A DNA stretch of 22,354 nt from Psilocybe azurescens (taxonomy: Eukaryota; Basidiomycota; Agaricomycetes; Agaricales; Agrocybaceae), in contig JAJIRX010000285.1 of the NCBI GenBank assembly GCA_023853785.1, positions 1 through 22,354 of the forward strand, in the 5' to 3' direction. Every line of letters starts with the position of its first letter. The first letter of the stretch is position 1. The notes beneath the pieces are model-generated. The model searched no databases, was not told the origin of the DNA, and was given only the letters and a program-made list of their open reading frames with translations. Shown in pieces: positions 1 to 10,545 of this stretch. The position numbers and the translations under genes are program-made.

Positions 1-149
1 ACCACAACCATAGTATTACAAAACAAGAACGGAAAGCGAAGATGTTCAGTGTCGAAGAACTACAGCAAATTCTGCCTTTCAAAGAAACTTTGTGAAAGCA
101 AGGACAGTCAAAGAACGCCTCTATTCATCTTAACAAACCACATACTGGT

Positions 150-2495
150 CGTAATATTCAATTACTGGGCCAGTCGAGGAAAAGGGCTAAGGATGACACC
201 GAAAGTCGCCTTTGGACAAAGGTAAGGTGATATGTAGCCAACTTCGAAGAGCGTGTATCTGAAGATAATTCAGGAGATCATCACCTGGTGCTCAAACAAT
301 TGGCGAATTGAACGAGGAATGGCTCAAATCCAACCACTTTCGCCCAAAAAGATCAGATGTACTCTGGTACAATCATCAATCAAAATTTGGGCGGAAATCG
401 CAAATATTATGGGTCTTGAAGAGGCTTCAGCAGAGACCTCGGGTTGGTTTGGCCACAGGACAGTCGCCATGAAGAATATCTGGGACAAGATGACTGAGAA
501 TGAACGTAAGGACATTGACGATGAAGTAGAAAGGTGTTCAATGCGGGGTATGACGAGCACACACAAGCAAGGTCGGTCATACGGCCCCGTGTCCGAGGCC
601 GACCTAACAATTATATCACAGTTTGGCCAAAAATATCATGTCAGGCGGATTGATCAAACAATGAATGACCAATATAAAGAGATGGGGATGACCAGTGTGG
701 TTTTGTTTGCTTCCCATTAGCAGATGGCAAGGTCGCGCAGTCGGTGGGTACGTGATTGCAGATAACAGCCGAGTTTTTCGGGGCCAACATAATTGTTGGA
801 TCGGCATATTCCAGCAACTCATTGAAAAACACAGCTGATTATGCTTTAGATACGAACAAATTGCCAGCTTGATGGGTGTTCCGCCCCTTCATTCATGAGT
901 ACATATCGGGCTGACGTTGACCGAATGAAACAAAACATATTGGATTATATGACGGGCTTGCAAAATCTCAAGCAAAACCCTCACTTAGCATTCACGGTTA
1001 ACCGAGCAACAGCAAAGAAGCCAATATTTACATTGGGAAAACTAGTAATGGTTTCCCAATCATACCTATCCCTTTGCCAGATAAAGAGTGGACAAAAAGT
1101 GACTGGGAAGAAGCTTTCAGTCTGTATGTGAATAATCATTACTGTGAGTTTAGTTCAGGCATGCCTCGAGTCCAATTTGCCTGAATTATAGATAGACCTT
1201 GCCACTGGTGGTAAAACAGAGAAAGTTCCATACACTCAAATATCCTACGCTCAGGCGACCTTTATCGAATCGAAATATTTACCTCCCAACATGATATTTA
1301 CAAACCCCCAGAATCTCCATAAAGACAGCATACAATGCTTTTTGGGCACTTGATCAAAAGACAGCAATTATATCAACCACAAGACACTTTTCGTTTTCGG
1401 TCTATTAAACATAAAGATGGTCCCGCTCCCTCAGAATATCCCGACACCATTGCCGATGCCGATCGGGGCCGATGTCAAGCGAGAAATAAACGTCGAAATA
1501 AAACAACAAGTCGATGCCAAATTGAGTCGGATCAAGTGGAAAATACTTTAGCACTGACCAATATGCACATCACGCCAAACATTGAAGAATATCAACCAAC
1601 TTTGACATTGATATCGGGCACGAGACATGATGTCAGGCAGATTGTAAGTGTATCGGTCCCGATTATTGCTGATACCAAACCACTATCTTACAATCTTATA
1701 ATAATTAGGATGCAATTCATGAAGATATGGAAAGCATCCAGCAAGACATCCCAAATTTAATCTTCAGAGAGGATGTCTATGCCACTCAGCAAGAAGTAAT
1801 GTCAATTTTTCCATCTGGAGTTGAACACCAATTCCCAGTGAATGGTCCCACAGATGGTATACCTATGTACCTATTGGATTCAAGTTTATCCACACGAGGA
1901 GCAACCAACGTCATTAACAACAGTAATATTGATCCAAGGCTACTTGGTACAACTATGCCCACTCCAAGGGCAACACCGACACCAGTCTCTACACCGGTGC
2001 CGAAGATCCCAACAGCGGTCCCAATCCCAATCCTTACACCGGTCCCGACGCAGATCCCTACATCGGTGCCGAAGCAGATCCCTACACCAGTCCCGGACGT
2101 AGATCCCTACACCGGTCCCGATGCAGCTCCCCTACACCGATCCCGACGCAGATCCCTACATCGGTCCCGACGCAGATCACTACATCGGTGCGGATGCAGA
2201 GCCCTACATCGGTCCCGGACGCAGATCCACACATCGGCCCGGACGAGATCACTACATCGGTGCAGATGCAGAGCCCTACACCGGTCCCGACGCACATGCC
2301 GACACCGATCTCTACTCAGGCGGCCCCGACATCGGTCCCGATAGAAGTCGACACAGAACCACAAAGTTACCATATTGTTCCTATTACATCACATAAAAGA
2401 AAGGAAAACAAAAGAAAGCGGCCGGCGATGTAGGATCAACATCAGCCACATTAACGGCTGGGATACCAGTTAGACGCAGTACAAGGCACAGATAA
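150..2495 (+). pseudogene. Gene A: decayed multi-exon gene of an unidentified repetitive family
   Basis: I do not recognise a named family. Coding-like blocks follow one another on the plus strand but change frame repeatedly. A basic stretch (GQSRKRAKDDTE) ends at a good donor (AAG|GTAAGG, 221/222). Next come NEEWLKSNHFRPKRSD near 330, GWFGHRTVAMKNIWDKMTEN at about 440-500, KEMGMTSVVLFAS ending near 717, YEQIASLMGVPPLHS at about 850-895, and MSTYRADVDRMKQNILDYM from 895. PLPDKEWTKSDWEEAFSLYV then runs to a GTGAGT donor at about 1133. IDLATGGKTEKVPYTQISYA follows at about 1191, then a Pro/Thr-rich 24-bp repeat, and a basic C-terminus ending PVRRSTRHR with TAA at 2493-2495. Frame changes between blocks, for example at 305-320 and 895, cannot all be introns, so I call it a pseudogene. 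Similar proteins recur in many copies in Agaricomycete genomes as far as I remember; that is recollection, not a search. Confidence 0.5.
2032..2304 (+). repeat. 24-bp minisatellite inside the 3' part of gene A
   Basis: About eleven tandem copies of a unit close to CCCTACATCGGTCCCGACGCAGAT. Most units are 24 nt. At least three are 25 nt (for example 2080-2104 and 2105-2129) and one is 23 nt. All three forward frames are open across the array, giving PYTGPDAD, LHRSRRRS or TSVPTQIP octapeptides, so the indels switch the encoded repeat without making stops. Each unit carries one copy of the dispersed CGGNNCCG motif. Confidence 0.85.
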
Positions 2496-2576
2496 ACTGC
2501 ACTTCCTTATATTATCATAAACAAAATAGAATCAAATTTATTGAACATCAGAGCAGTGAAAGGCATTACAAAAAAT
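2496..2576. terminator. Short convergent 3' region between genes A and B
   Basis: The stop of A (2493-2495) and the stop of B (2577-2579) face each other across 81 AT-rich bases. An AATAAA polyadenylation-type hexamer for the minus strand (TTTATT on plus) is at 2537-2542, about 35 nt beyond the stop of B. A weaker CATAAA lies on the plus strand near 2515, downstream of A. Confidence 0.4.
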
Positions 2577-5230
2577 CTACATCTGACCCAACAATGATAT
2601 GTACTGAGATCTGGAACTATCCCTGACGAGGTCTTTTGCTTTTCTCTGTAGCAGGCGAAATGTCAGTACGTGGACGTTTCCTGGTCGTCCAGGTGTCGGA
2701 CTACGGGACACCATTGGCAAAGGGTGGGGTGATGCGAGACGTGGTGAACGGCGACGGTCATTTGTATCATTCTGTGATAGTAGAGGCGGAGTAAGAAGAG
2801 ACTGCGTTGCAACAAGAGTAAGAGGAGGCGCAGCCGACAAAGTTGGTTCGGGACCGATATCTGCCAACTCTCTACCGATATCGACCGACTCAGAGCCGCC
2901 GGCAACCGACAATTCAACGCCATTACCGACCTCGGACCCGACATTGACATCATCGGGACCGAAAGTAATCGGTCCCAAATGCGTTGATGTTTCAACCAAG
3001 TTTGGCAGACTTTCGAGTGCTTGCAAGGTGGGAGAAGTGTGTGTGGTATATGAAGCCAACTCAGCTGAAGTGGCATTTCCTGGCACCGTTGAAGCAGCTT
3101 GATGAGTACCGGCTACAATAATGTGGGCACTGTATGTGGCCTGCTCCTGCGAGTTATTGGGTGTTGGCGGAATCAATTGCACGGAAGGAAAATCTTTACG
3201 AACCGACGAGATAAGTTCTCGTTGTTCTTCCTGTGCGTTGTTAACAGCGTATCATCGAAGTTTGAGGGATCGGGGCCGGAAACGGAATCATCCTCCCCGC
3301 GCTGTTCTACCATCGGCGGTGATATTGGAACATAGGGCCGGAATCCGAATCGTCTTGTCGGCCAGCCGGTTCAACTATCGGCACTATTGTCGGTACCGAT
3401 TCACCGCCTGCTACGCTCCCGATGTCGGCACTTAATTCCACCGTCTGCGTGATGGAATTGGTATCGACATTCTTTGCTTCATATGGACCATCGGATACCA
3501 ATTCTGTGTCCTTTTCCACTTCCATATCGTTGCCGATGAGGTCGTCCTCTACTGACTGGATCGGCCCCGATGCACCTTGATTCAAATGAGCATACCATTT
3601 GCACTTAACTTGCGGAGAATAGTGGAAATGTCTGAAAATTGTGTTTCAAACATATCCAATTTCCCCAAAATGTCGTTCATTTTGCCCTCCAGCTGAGTGA
3701 CACGGTGACCGAGACCGGCATTCGGTCTGTGTGCTGCCGACTTCTCCAACTCGACACAAGCTAGATTGCAATCGTATGCCATTGATAACGCTGATGCGGC
3801 ATCTGCAGTGACCGAGTCCAACTTTGTCGACAATATGTCCACACAAGCCGCCAGCTCTTCATTGTCGGTGGCTTCGGGCAGGTCTATTGGTTATTGTAAA
3901 ATATGAAAAATCAAAAGATAAACAGGACACGTACCACGATTTTTCCCCTTTTCAATAGCTGAAAAGCGGCCCGTATAATGTTCGTCAGACGGTGCCGATA
4001 CCTCCTGAATATGCCGAGCCGACGTCCCTGCCCGTGTCCTAGTGCTGACCTCGATGATTCTGCCACGACTGCAGTAGCAGGGATTTCCAAAATATCCATC
4101 TGTACATCTTCGTCTTCTTCATCGTACTCTTCCTCCTCAGCCGGATGGTTCATCCGATACTTCAATGATGCGCCGAGATTTCGGCTTCCTCGATGTCGAC
4201 GACTTTCGTCTATTGCGGTGGCTGATTGCTCTAATTCCGAGACTACATTTCACCTTTTGTCGATTGCACTGAAAACATGCTCCACGTCCTTGAACCCGAT
4301 CGTAGCAGTCGGTGTTTGCTTGTCGGCACCGATCGCACGGTATCAGGTTCAGCTTTCCCTGTAGCGGCTTTGGTTGGATTTCAACAAGCTCGTCTATTTC
4401 GGAAGAATCTTCGCGTGGTGCTTCACGATGCTCGCTCTATTCTGAACTTGAGTTGCGTTGTCGACGACGGCGCCGATCGGTCCCGACTACGCGGCCCGAT
4501 GCTCTTCGCGCTGGTGTTCGGGCGTCCGTGGCATCCTCTTCTTCGGCAACAATTCTTTCGGCCATCCATATAGTTCGCGTGTGGCCTCAATTTGTGGGCG
4601 TTGAGCATCATGCGCGAAATGCTCACTTTGTATTCGGGCGATTCAGTTCGAACCCGTGACGGCCGGCGACGGACACGTCCTGGTAATCTGCTCATCCATT
4701 GGTTGTTGTGGATCCTGGGCTGATGGTATTCTCACGCGATTGCGTCAAGCTGTTTGATGTGTTACCAGCTCTCAAAGGCACGTCTTGAACGACTGAGTGT
4801 GTGGCCGGTTGCGATATCGTGCCCGGCGTTGCTACTGCAGTGGCTATGTGGCTCATCAGCCCCATTACCATCTTGTCAAAAGCCTCCATGTTTTGTATGT
4901 GCTGTCTCAGAAATTCGGGAGTGCGTCCAGCTTGCTTTACCTCTTTCCACGCTTTCAAAAAGCTCCAGAAAAATATCGGCTGGTCGAAGACTTCCTGCAA
5001 ATCGCCACTTAGGGACCGGTTTTACAATTAAGTTCGAATATTGCTCGCTGAGTGGTCGCTTCAGTGAATTTTACTTGTAACAGCGTATGATTTCTCACCA
5101 ATTCATGTTTCTTCTCCTTTATTACACTCGCAACTTTGCCATCGGCCAATCCACAGCGGATACTATTATCGACATCACGAAGGGCTTTGATGAGGTCGGT
5201 TGCAGACGGAATATGGATAGTATTAGACAT
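2577..5230 (-). pseudogene. Gene B: multi-exon hypothetical protein, probably decayed
   Basis: No recognised family. Exon-like blocks in order on the minus strand start at ATG 5230 (MSNTIHIPSATDLIKALRD), with a strong GTGAGA donor-like site inside this block. FDQPIFFWSFLKAWKEVKQA at about 4990 leads into a Ser/Thr/Gln-rich tail to 4692. An Arg-rich block spans about 4695-4423. An acidic stretch (EEEEYDEEDEDVQMDILEIP) lies near 4150-4080. A heptad-like helical segment (QLEGKMNDILGKLDMFETQF) near 3690-3630 may be a coiled coil. The last block, from about 3182, is Ser/Thr/Pro-rich and ends at 2577 in an Arg/Ser-rich tail. I could not join the blocks into one unbroken reading frame with confident splice sites, so it is either a gene with many introns or a pseudogene. 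It shares the ATCGGNNCCGAT motif with A and C. Confidence 0.45.
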
Positions 5231-5443
5231 AATGATGAACTCGAATGTAGTTGAAATTTTTGAGTGTGTATTGTTTCTCGGGCGCGAGTCGGCAGATGAA
5301 GATTGTAGCAGACGGTAAAGCTGCCAGAATGTAAGGTGCTGGCAAAATCAACAGTCATGTGATATAAACAGTGACAAATAACTCCCTAATCCAGTTGCAA
5401 TCTCTATTCTGATCTCCTCCAACATATTATATCACTATCAACA
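5231..5443. promoter_or_regulatory. Putative bidirectional promoter between genes B and C
   Basis: The first ATGs of B (minus, 5230) and C (plus, 5444) are 213 bp apart and face away from each other, so the spacer should hold both promoters if either gene is expressed. On the plus strand a TATA-like CATATTATAT occurs at about 5423-5432, just before ATCAACAATG, with a pyrimidine-rich tract before it. This is inferred from layout only. Confidence 0.3.
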
Positions 5444-6537
5444 ATGCAAGAAAGCCATGTACACGACATTCAGACAGACTCTCATGATATGTTCAGATCC
5501 GTAGGTACGCCGTCATCTCGCATCGACCATCATACATTGGCGGTATTTAATGATCGGCACCGACCAGATATTCAGCCGACTTTACACATTGATGCCGAGC
5601 CAATCGCTACTCCGGACGCTGTTTCTTCTCGGGAGTATGGCAGCATTCCTGCAGGGTTCATGCAGTTGATCGGGCCCGATAATGAGAAGATTTATGTACC
5701 CGAATTCCTGGTTTCTGCCACCAGAAAAGAATTCATTAATGCGCACCAACAAGATCATCTACGGCTGGAGACTCAACCTGGTGGGGTAAATACCTTTCGT
5801 TGCACTCATAACTATTCTTCCAGCTGTGAACGGCTGACTAGCTGATTGCATCGGTGCCGACATATCGTCGGCCCCGCGACGCTACCACACAGCTCAGGCC
5901 CGATTTATCTCCGAAGTCGGTGGCCGTGTAAACATATCGGCCCCGATTTCCCAGATATCTGTTCCTGCTCTTTTTATGTTTGAATATCAGGTCTCTGAAA
6001 GCTTGTAGAGATCAATATGATGCGATAGCTATATATTGACCTACATAATTTGAGGCTGATTTGACTTCGGTATCGTGTGGCGGCTGCAGTTATTGGGGCC
6101 GATTTAATCTGCCGCCCTTCTGTGCTGCCTACATACCATTTATCATTCGTTTTCATTGTCTCGCTTTAGAATCCAAACTCACTCAATCCTCAGTCAGGAA
6201 ACAGTACTGGACGGGATTTTGTTATTCTCGGTGACACAGTTTTGGTCCCTGCCGATCCTGTAAGCATGACTTTATTTATGTTGAACACTATTTAATTTAT
6301 GGATAATAGCATTTGACCGAGCGTGAGCTACTACAAATACATACTGAGGTCAATTATCTTCGTGAAACCCTCGGTATATCCTACAAAGACGCTAGCCATC
6401 GGCTTTACATGGCAGAATGGGAGAAGCTTAGAGCAAGTGACGGAGCTCAAAAAGCCTTCAAGAATTTCAATGATCGAACTATCGATGCAATTGGGAAGTT
6501 TGATAAAGAGTTAATGGCACTATCGGATGATAGTTAA
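5444..6537 (+). CDS. Gene C: hypothetical protein with several exons, possibly decayed in the middle
   Basis: The ATG at 5444 lies in a reasonable context (CAACAATGC). The first exon reads to about 5790 and contains GSIPAGFMQLIGPDNEKIYV followed by PEFLVSATRKEF, then meets a GTAAAT donor at about 5788. The middle part is hard to trace and is rich in the CGGNNCCG motif. The next block reads SGNSTGRDFVILGDTVLVPA up to GATCCT, then a clean intron from GTAAGC (about 6260) to ATAG (about 6310). The last exon reads LTERELLQIHTEVNYLRETL, GISYKDASHRLYMAEWEKLR and so on, with a stop at 6535-6537. The last exon is a charged, probably helical domain. I do not recognise the family, and the gene could be broken in its middle part. 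Confidence 0.5.
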
Positions 6538-7081
6538 TCTGAATGCTGGCCGAGAAATGTCGGGACCGAGTTGCAGCCTCAACACTTAGAAGATACTCGC
6601 TGGCCTCCACATACGTAACTGAAGCCCCCAATTCTGTAGCTGAAGTAATACAATAATTTATTTCATCTAGGTCGGCATGTGGCCGATATTTTCGTAGCCA
6701 ACCTCACAATTTGAACAGCCACAGGTGAAGTAAAGTATCAGTCGGCTCTGAGTCATTCATTTGTAAGTAATTCCCACCACACTAAAATGTACGTGGTTTC
6801 CATAGAATTCTATGGCCCCGTGTCACACGTATACATTGTGTGCGTTCTCACGGCCCATGTCACTCGCTACAATGTAGCTGCCCTATGTGGAGATACAACC
6901 ATGAATAAAGACACTTGGATGATTGGGTTGACGCCAGCTAGAAGTGGTTGATAGTGGTGCTCTAGATATGTATGCCATTAGACATGCAGATAACGAAGGT
7001 ACAAAGGTACATACCAGTATTCAATTCTGGGAGTCCATTGGCCTTAGCCTCTGTTATTCCCTTCACTTCATTGACCCAGCA
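6538..7081. other. Intergenic stretch with no convincing gene
   Basis: No coding-like frame stands out. There is a perfect 16-bp palindrome (CCATAGAATTCTATGG) at 6800-6815. Near it are two related short segments, GGCCCCGTGTCAC (about 6814) and GGCCCATGTCAC (about 6851). The last dispersed CGGNNCCG-type motif of the left block is at 6560-6569. This is also where the CpG content begins to fall. Confidence 0.4.
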
Positions 7082-7513
7082 TCATTGGGTATTTTTCAGC
7101 TTGGTGTGCAGCCCATTGCATTGATCCAGGATTGAGGATTTTGTCTCTCGGATGGCTGCTAGTTGGCAGTTGACATTAGACACTTGGTCCATAATATTAT
7201 GTGTGTCAATTATAAGGGGCTCTAAAGGGAAAAGCAAATTGAACTCAGTTGAGAGCTGCAACAAGGCTCAAGAATTTAGGGCATTGAAGTCTTTCTCAAG
7301 GGAATATAAATGTGATAGGCCATAGTCAACCCATTGATGATATGTGGTGGGGTTTTCAGTGCTTGGTGGGTCATCCACCAGTTGGTTTGTGTGGTTGTGG
7401 TTGGGAAACAACTTTCCCCAAAGTTGACCACCATCATGGGAAGGTTCAGAGACTTGGTCCATGAGAGTCATGGATGCAAGGTGTATTTCAATGGCATCTT
7501 CTTGCTCTTGCAA
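7082..7513 (-). pseudogene. Decayed coding fragment broken by one TGA
   Basis: Two minus-strand segments, 7513-7268 and 7264-7082, lie in the same frame and are separated by a single in-frame TGA at about 7268-7270. The first contains MTLMDQVSEPSHDGGQLWGK and TYHQWVDYGLSHLYSLEKDF; the second contains HNIMDQVSNVNCQLAAIRET. The surrounding DNA is poor in CpG, so the TGA could come from CGA by C-to-T change, though that is inference. The protein is charged and helical with no domain I recognise. It is probably a remnant of a mobile element gene. Confidence 0.4.
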
Positions 7514-7742
7514 TGCTTTTCAGAAACAAGATGAGTGCATTCATATCTATTGGCTGTGTTGGTGTGCGCATGATCCTAAGAGGTAGTTGAATGCCACCCT
7601 TGAGGTAACATCTGTTTGTTTCACAGTGACAAATGGGCATGGATAGGTATTCAACTCTAAAAGACCCAAAGCTGATAGCAGATTCAAGGCAAAGGAGATC
7701 ATGATATATAGTGATTTTCAGTGTCTTGATTACAATGAACAA

Positions 7743-8411
7743 GGGAGTAGGAACAAGGAAGGAAGGCTAACAAGGCATGATGAGTAACAAGGCAGTGAAC
7801 AATGTATCCAACAATAAATGACTACTAAGGAAGACCCAAAGTAATCAGTTTTAAGAACAAGAGAGAAAGCATCTCCAGTTGAACGACAACTCTGGAAGGC
7901 CCAAGATAGTCAAAATTGAGAGAGAAATGACAATTGAAACTGTCTCGGCATTGTGTAGTGTGTTTGTCTTAAGCATGTTTGGCAACCACCTGATCATGTG
8001 TAGTGCACCAACAATCTCGGTGTTATGTATAGTGTGTTTGTGTTTGGCAACAGCCTGATCACATGCAGTATGCCAACAATCTCAGTGTCGACTGAACTCA
8101 CAACTTGGCTAATATTCTCCCATCCATCATAAATCAGCTATGTAGGGCCCTCCTGCACAGCTGGATCTTTCCAATTACACCTATCAATCCAGGTTTCTAG
8201 GGCCTTCCCTCACATCTGCATCCTTTCCATTGCAAAGCTCTTTAGGGCCCTCCTTTAGAGCTAAATCTTGTGCAATTCCCAAAGTTCCTTGACCATTTGT
8301 TCTAGGGCAATCTTAAAACACTCAAGTGGCCAAAAGTATATTGCTTGGGTATAATCAAAAAATGGATGTAAGTATGTTCTGCATACCAATCTACAGCTAC
8401 TGACCCTTGGC
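7743..8411. other. CpG-poor repeat-rich stretch without a clear gene
   Basis: I see no supported gene. The stretch holds the 66-72-bp tandem repeat described separately. At about 8142-8310 the string TAGGGC(C/A) recurs four times at irregular intervals (near 8142, 8200, 8232 and 8303), with partly similar flanks (for example CTGGATCTTTCCAATT and CTGCATCCTTTCCATT). This looks like an older, degraded tandem array. Confidence 0.35.
7943..8090. repeat. Imperfect tandem repeat, period about 66-72 bp
   Basis: Unit 1 starts TCTCGGCATTGTGTAGTGTG at 7943 and unit 2 starts TCTCGGTGTTATGTATAGTG at 8015. A third partial start, CTCAGTGTCG, follows at 8081. Both full units contain TTTGGCAAC(C/A)(A/G)CCTGATCA followed by CCAACAAT. 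Differences are mostly C/T and A/G transitions. Confidence 0.7.
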
Positions 8412-8564
8412 CTAGTCATCATCTTTGATATCCAAAAGCTCCACATTGGACTCTTTCCCAAGATCCAACTTATGCTTCACAGGGAGGTCATGGTACCAAT
8501 CCTGGTGATAGAAATTGCTGGGCTTTTTTGCTGGAGCATTCCTTGCAAATTCCTGCCCCTTCAT
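8412..8564 (-). pseudogene. Short coding remnant (50 codons), unidentified
   Basis: On the minus strand an ATG at 8564 opens 50 codons ending in TAG at 8412-8414. The middle reads KKPSNFYHQDWYHDLPVKHK followed by LDLGKESNVELLDIKDDD. The Ser-Asn-Phe-Tyr then Asp-Trp-Tyr pattern reminds me of a repetitive hypothetical protein family in ectomycorrhizal Agaricomycetes; this is recollection only. It may belong to the same decayed element as the fragment at 7082-7513. Confidence 0.3.
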
Positions 8565-8816
8565 TGTTTGTGATGTCTTGTGGGGTTTCCAGACTTTTGA
8601 TTACCGAACATATTTGTCTGGTTATGATCCTTGTCCACCTTCATCAGCATATCTGTCACTTCTTTAGCCCTCCAGGGCATTCACTCTGCCATAAAAGCCA
8701 GAAGAGTGGTAGCTACCATCTGAATCATATAATCCCACAATTGTGGGAAAGCTGTTTTCCCACTTCTTGTGACAAGAAAGATATAGTCTATAGCACTGAT
8801 ATTTTTGTCTGAATCC

Positions 8817-8833
8817 TTTTTTTTTTTTTTTTC
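8817..8833. repeat. Poly-T tract
   Basis: An uninterrupted run of T residues ends just before CTTTTTGTATTTTACATA. On the minus strand it is a poly-A run, and could be the tail of a reverse-transcribed insertion. No target-site duplication was identified. Confidence 0.6.
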
Positions 8834-8870
8834 TTTTTGTATTTTACATATCTATTTCCATTACTTTACA

Positions 8871-8950
8871 GTGCCCCACTAGTACCAGTCAGAACTGGTC
8901 AGAATCCACTTGGACTCACTTGGAACCAGTCGGAATCTGGTCAGAATCTA
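8871..8950. repeat. Clustered short repeats, possible transposon subterminal region
   Basis: The strings ACCAGTC(A/G)GAA and CTGGTCAGAATC recur two to three times within 80 bp, beginning after CAGTGCCCC at 8870. Such clusters, starting with a CAGTG-like end, resemble the subterminal repeats of hAT elements. If the A residues in CAG and AGA are decayed CpG sites, the ancestor would have been a CGG-rich repeat. No partner end was found. Confidence 0.35.
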
Positions 8951-8970
8951 TAATATAAAACACAGCTGTT

Positions 8971-9057
8971 TCTCACGGCCTAAAAGGAGAATCAAATTAA
9001 GTAAGTCAAGTTACTTAATCATGACAAAGCAGACCATTGTGTTTTAGGGCCTGTGAA
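8971..9057. repeat. Nested stem-loop
   Basis: The inner arms are a perfect 9-bp inverted repeat, ATTAAGTAA (8996-9004) and TTACTTAAT (9011-9019), around a 6-nt loop. Outer arms TCTCACGGCCTAAAA (8971-8985) and TTTTAGGGCCTGTGAA (9042-9057) also pair with small gaps. Confidence 0.5.
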
Positions 9058-10430
9058 GCGGGGCCTTTTGAAACAAACAACCAGTGGCTGATAGCAAACA
9101 ACAAATGGGTGCTAACAAGCATTCTGTGCCTACATTGAACCTGTTTATTTGCTTTTCTGGGTGGGTTTAAAAACAAAAAAATATGCACAGGGCACCAGGG
9201 GCAAGTGGGTCAATAAATCCACATTAAAGACTATTTAATGGCATTTCTGTCCACAGATATTGTATTTTTTGCCATCTGTATAACAACCATATAAACCAGA
9301 AAAGTACCACTGAATAAATTTGTAAGCAAGGGTTTTTGTGGACAGTGAACATGTTAATATGGAATGAACTATGGGTTGGTGGCCATGTTTTCTCTGAGTG
9401 AAAATGTTTAAATAAAGATGTGCATAGAGAGATAGCAGTGGGATATGATTTTGCAATTGCAAATAAGCAGTCTCCAGTGCAGTACAGGTGATAATTGATT
9501 TTTTGAGGATGAAGCTCCAGTGTGCTTTACACATGTAAATATAAATATACTGGATGTGACAATTGAATTTTAAATTGTAATGAACTATAGGCTGTAGATT
9601 GATATGATTAATTTGTGGAAATAATGTAATGGGGTTTGGAGACAGCTATTTTGATTGTAAAAAGAAAGAGAATAAGATACAAAATTTGAAATAACATAGT
9701 GCCACAGGTGCTGTAGATATCAAGACAGGATAGTCGACAAATAGCCCAGTAATGTATAAATATTGTACAAGATATAATGTGGCAGAGACAAAGATTGATG
9801 AGTGCTTTAGAGTGGGTGGAGTGGTGGAGTGGTGGAGGTAGAAGTGGATTAATAGATCACGAGTTGCAAGTGATAAAAAAATGAGTTGAATGTTGGAACT
9901 GTTGTTTGAATAGTGTTGGTGATATAGATAGTGTAAGCTATGCAATTTAAAATGGCACAGCGCCGTAGGTGCTGTGCATATGAAAATGATTAGTGGATAG
10001 TCAATGAGGAGTGGAGTATTGTATAAGATATAAAGTAGAATGGTAATTGGTTGAGAATGGATATGGACAGTGATGTGGATATTAAAACAGGAGTGTGGCA
10101 AAAGTACTGTGGATAAATATTTGTGTATTTGTTCACTGTTTATATAAGAACAGAAATGTTGACTGTTATTTGACTTTGAGTATATATAATTTGACTATAG
10201 AGGTGCTGTGTGGCTTTATAGTGGAGTGCAAGAGTGCAAGCCCAGCAAGCTGTTGGGCTGACTGTGAGCAGGGTGATGAGCTGTGCTCATCCTCTCTGAG
10301 GTGTTATATGAGTACTAATATTATTTATTTTTCAATAAGAGGAGGTGTGAAGCACTGATAAACAGGGGGGATGGGCACAGCCTATCCCCCAATCTGTTAT
10401 ATAAGTGGAGAATATTATTTATTTATCAAT

Positions 10431-10545
10431 GAGGAGGCGTAGGCGCCGACAAGCGGGGTCTGGGGGCGCAGCCCCATAAGCTGTTGACCCTGCCGTGAAG
10501 CACAGGGGGTGAGCAAAGCGAATCCCCCCGATACGTAGCGGCCGG
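10431..10545. other. CpG-rich island inside the left arm of the inverted repeat
   Basis: This segment (GAGGAGGCGTAGGCGCCGAC onward to TAGCGGCCGGG) contains about eleven CpG sites and short self-complementary runs such as GGGGGCGCAGCCCC. The paired right-arm segment starting at 10659 has no CpG. At aligned sites ACGTAGCGG becomes ATGTAGCAG, as expected for C-to-T changes at CpG on either strand. Confidence 0.6.

Noticed and set aside
4640..4680. A TTCGAAC string resembling a tRNA T-loop
   Set aside because: The flanking bases do not form a T-stem, and no acceptor, D or anticodon arm could be placed around it.
6944..7000. VDSGALDMYAI resembles the DSGA active site of retroelement aspartic proteases
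   Set aside because: No other protease, reverse transcriptase, RNase H or integrase motif lies nearby, and the frame is short. A four-residue match is not enough.
9646..10101. A 151-codon minus-strand frame within the left arm of the inverted repeat
   Set aside because: It is Leu/Ile/His/Tyr-rich as expected from AT-rich CpG-poor DNA, spans the internal duplication, and the equivalent right-arm sequence does not keep the frame.
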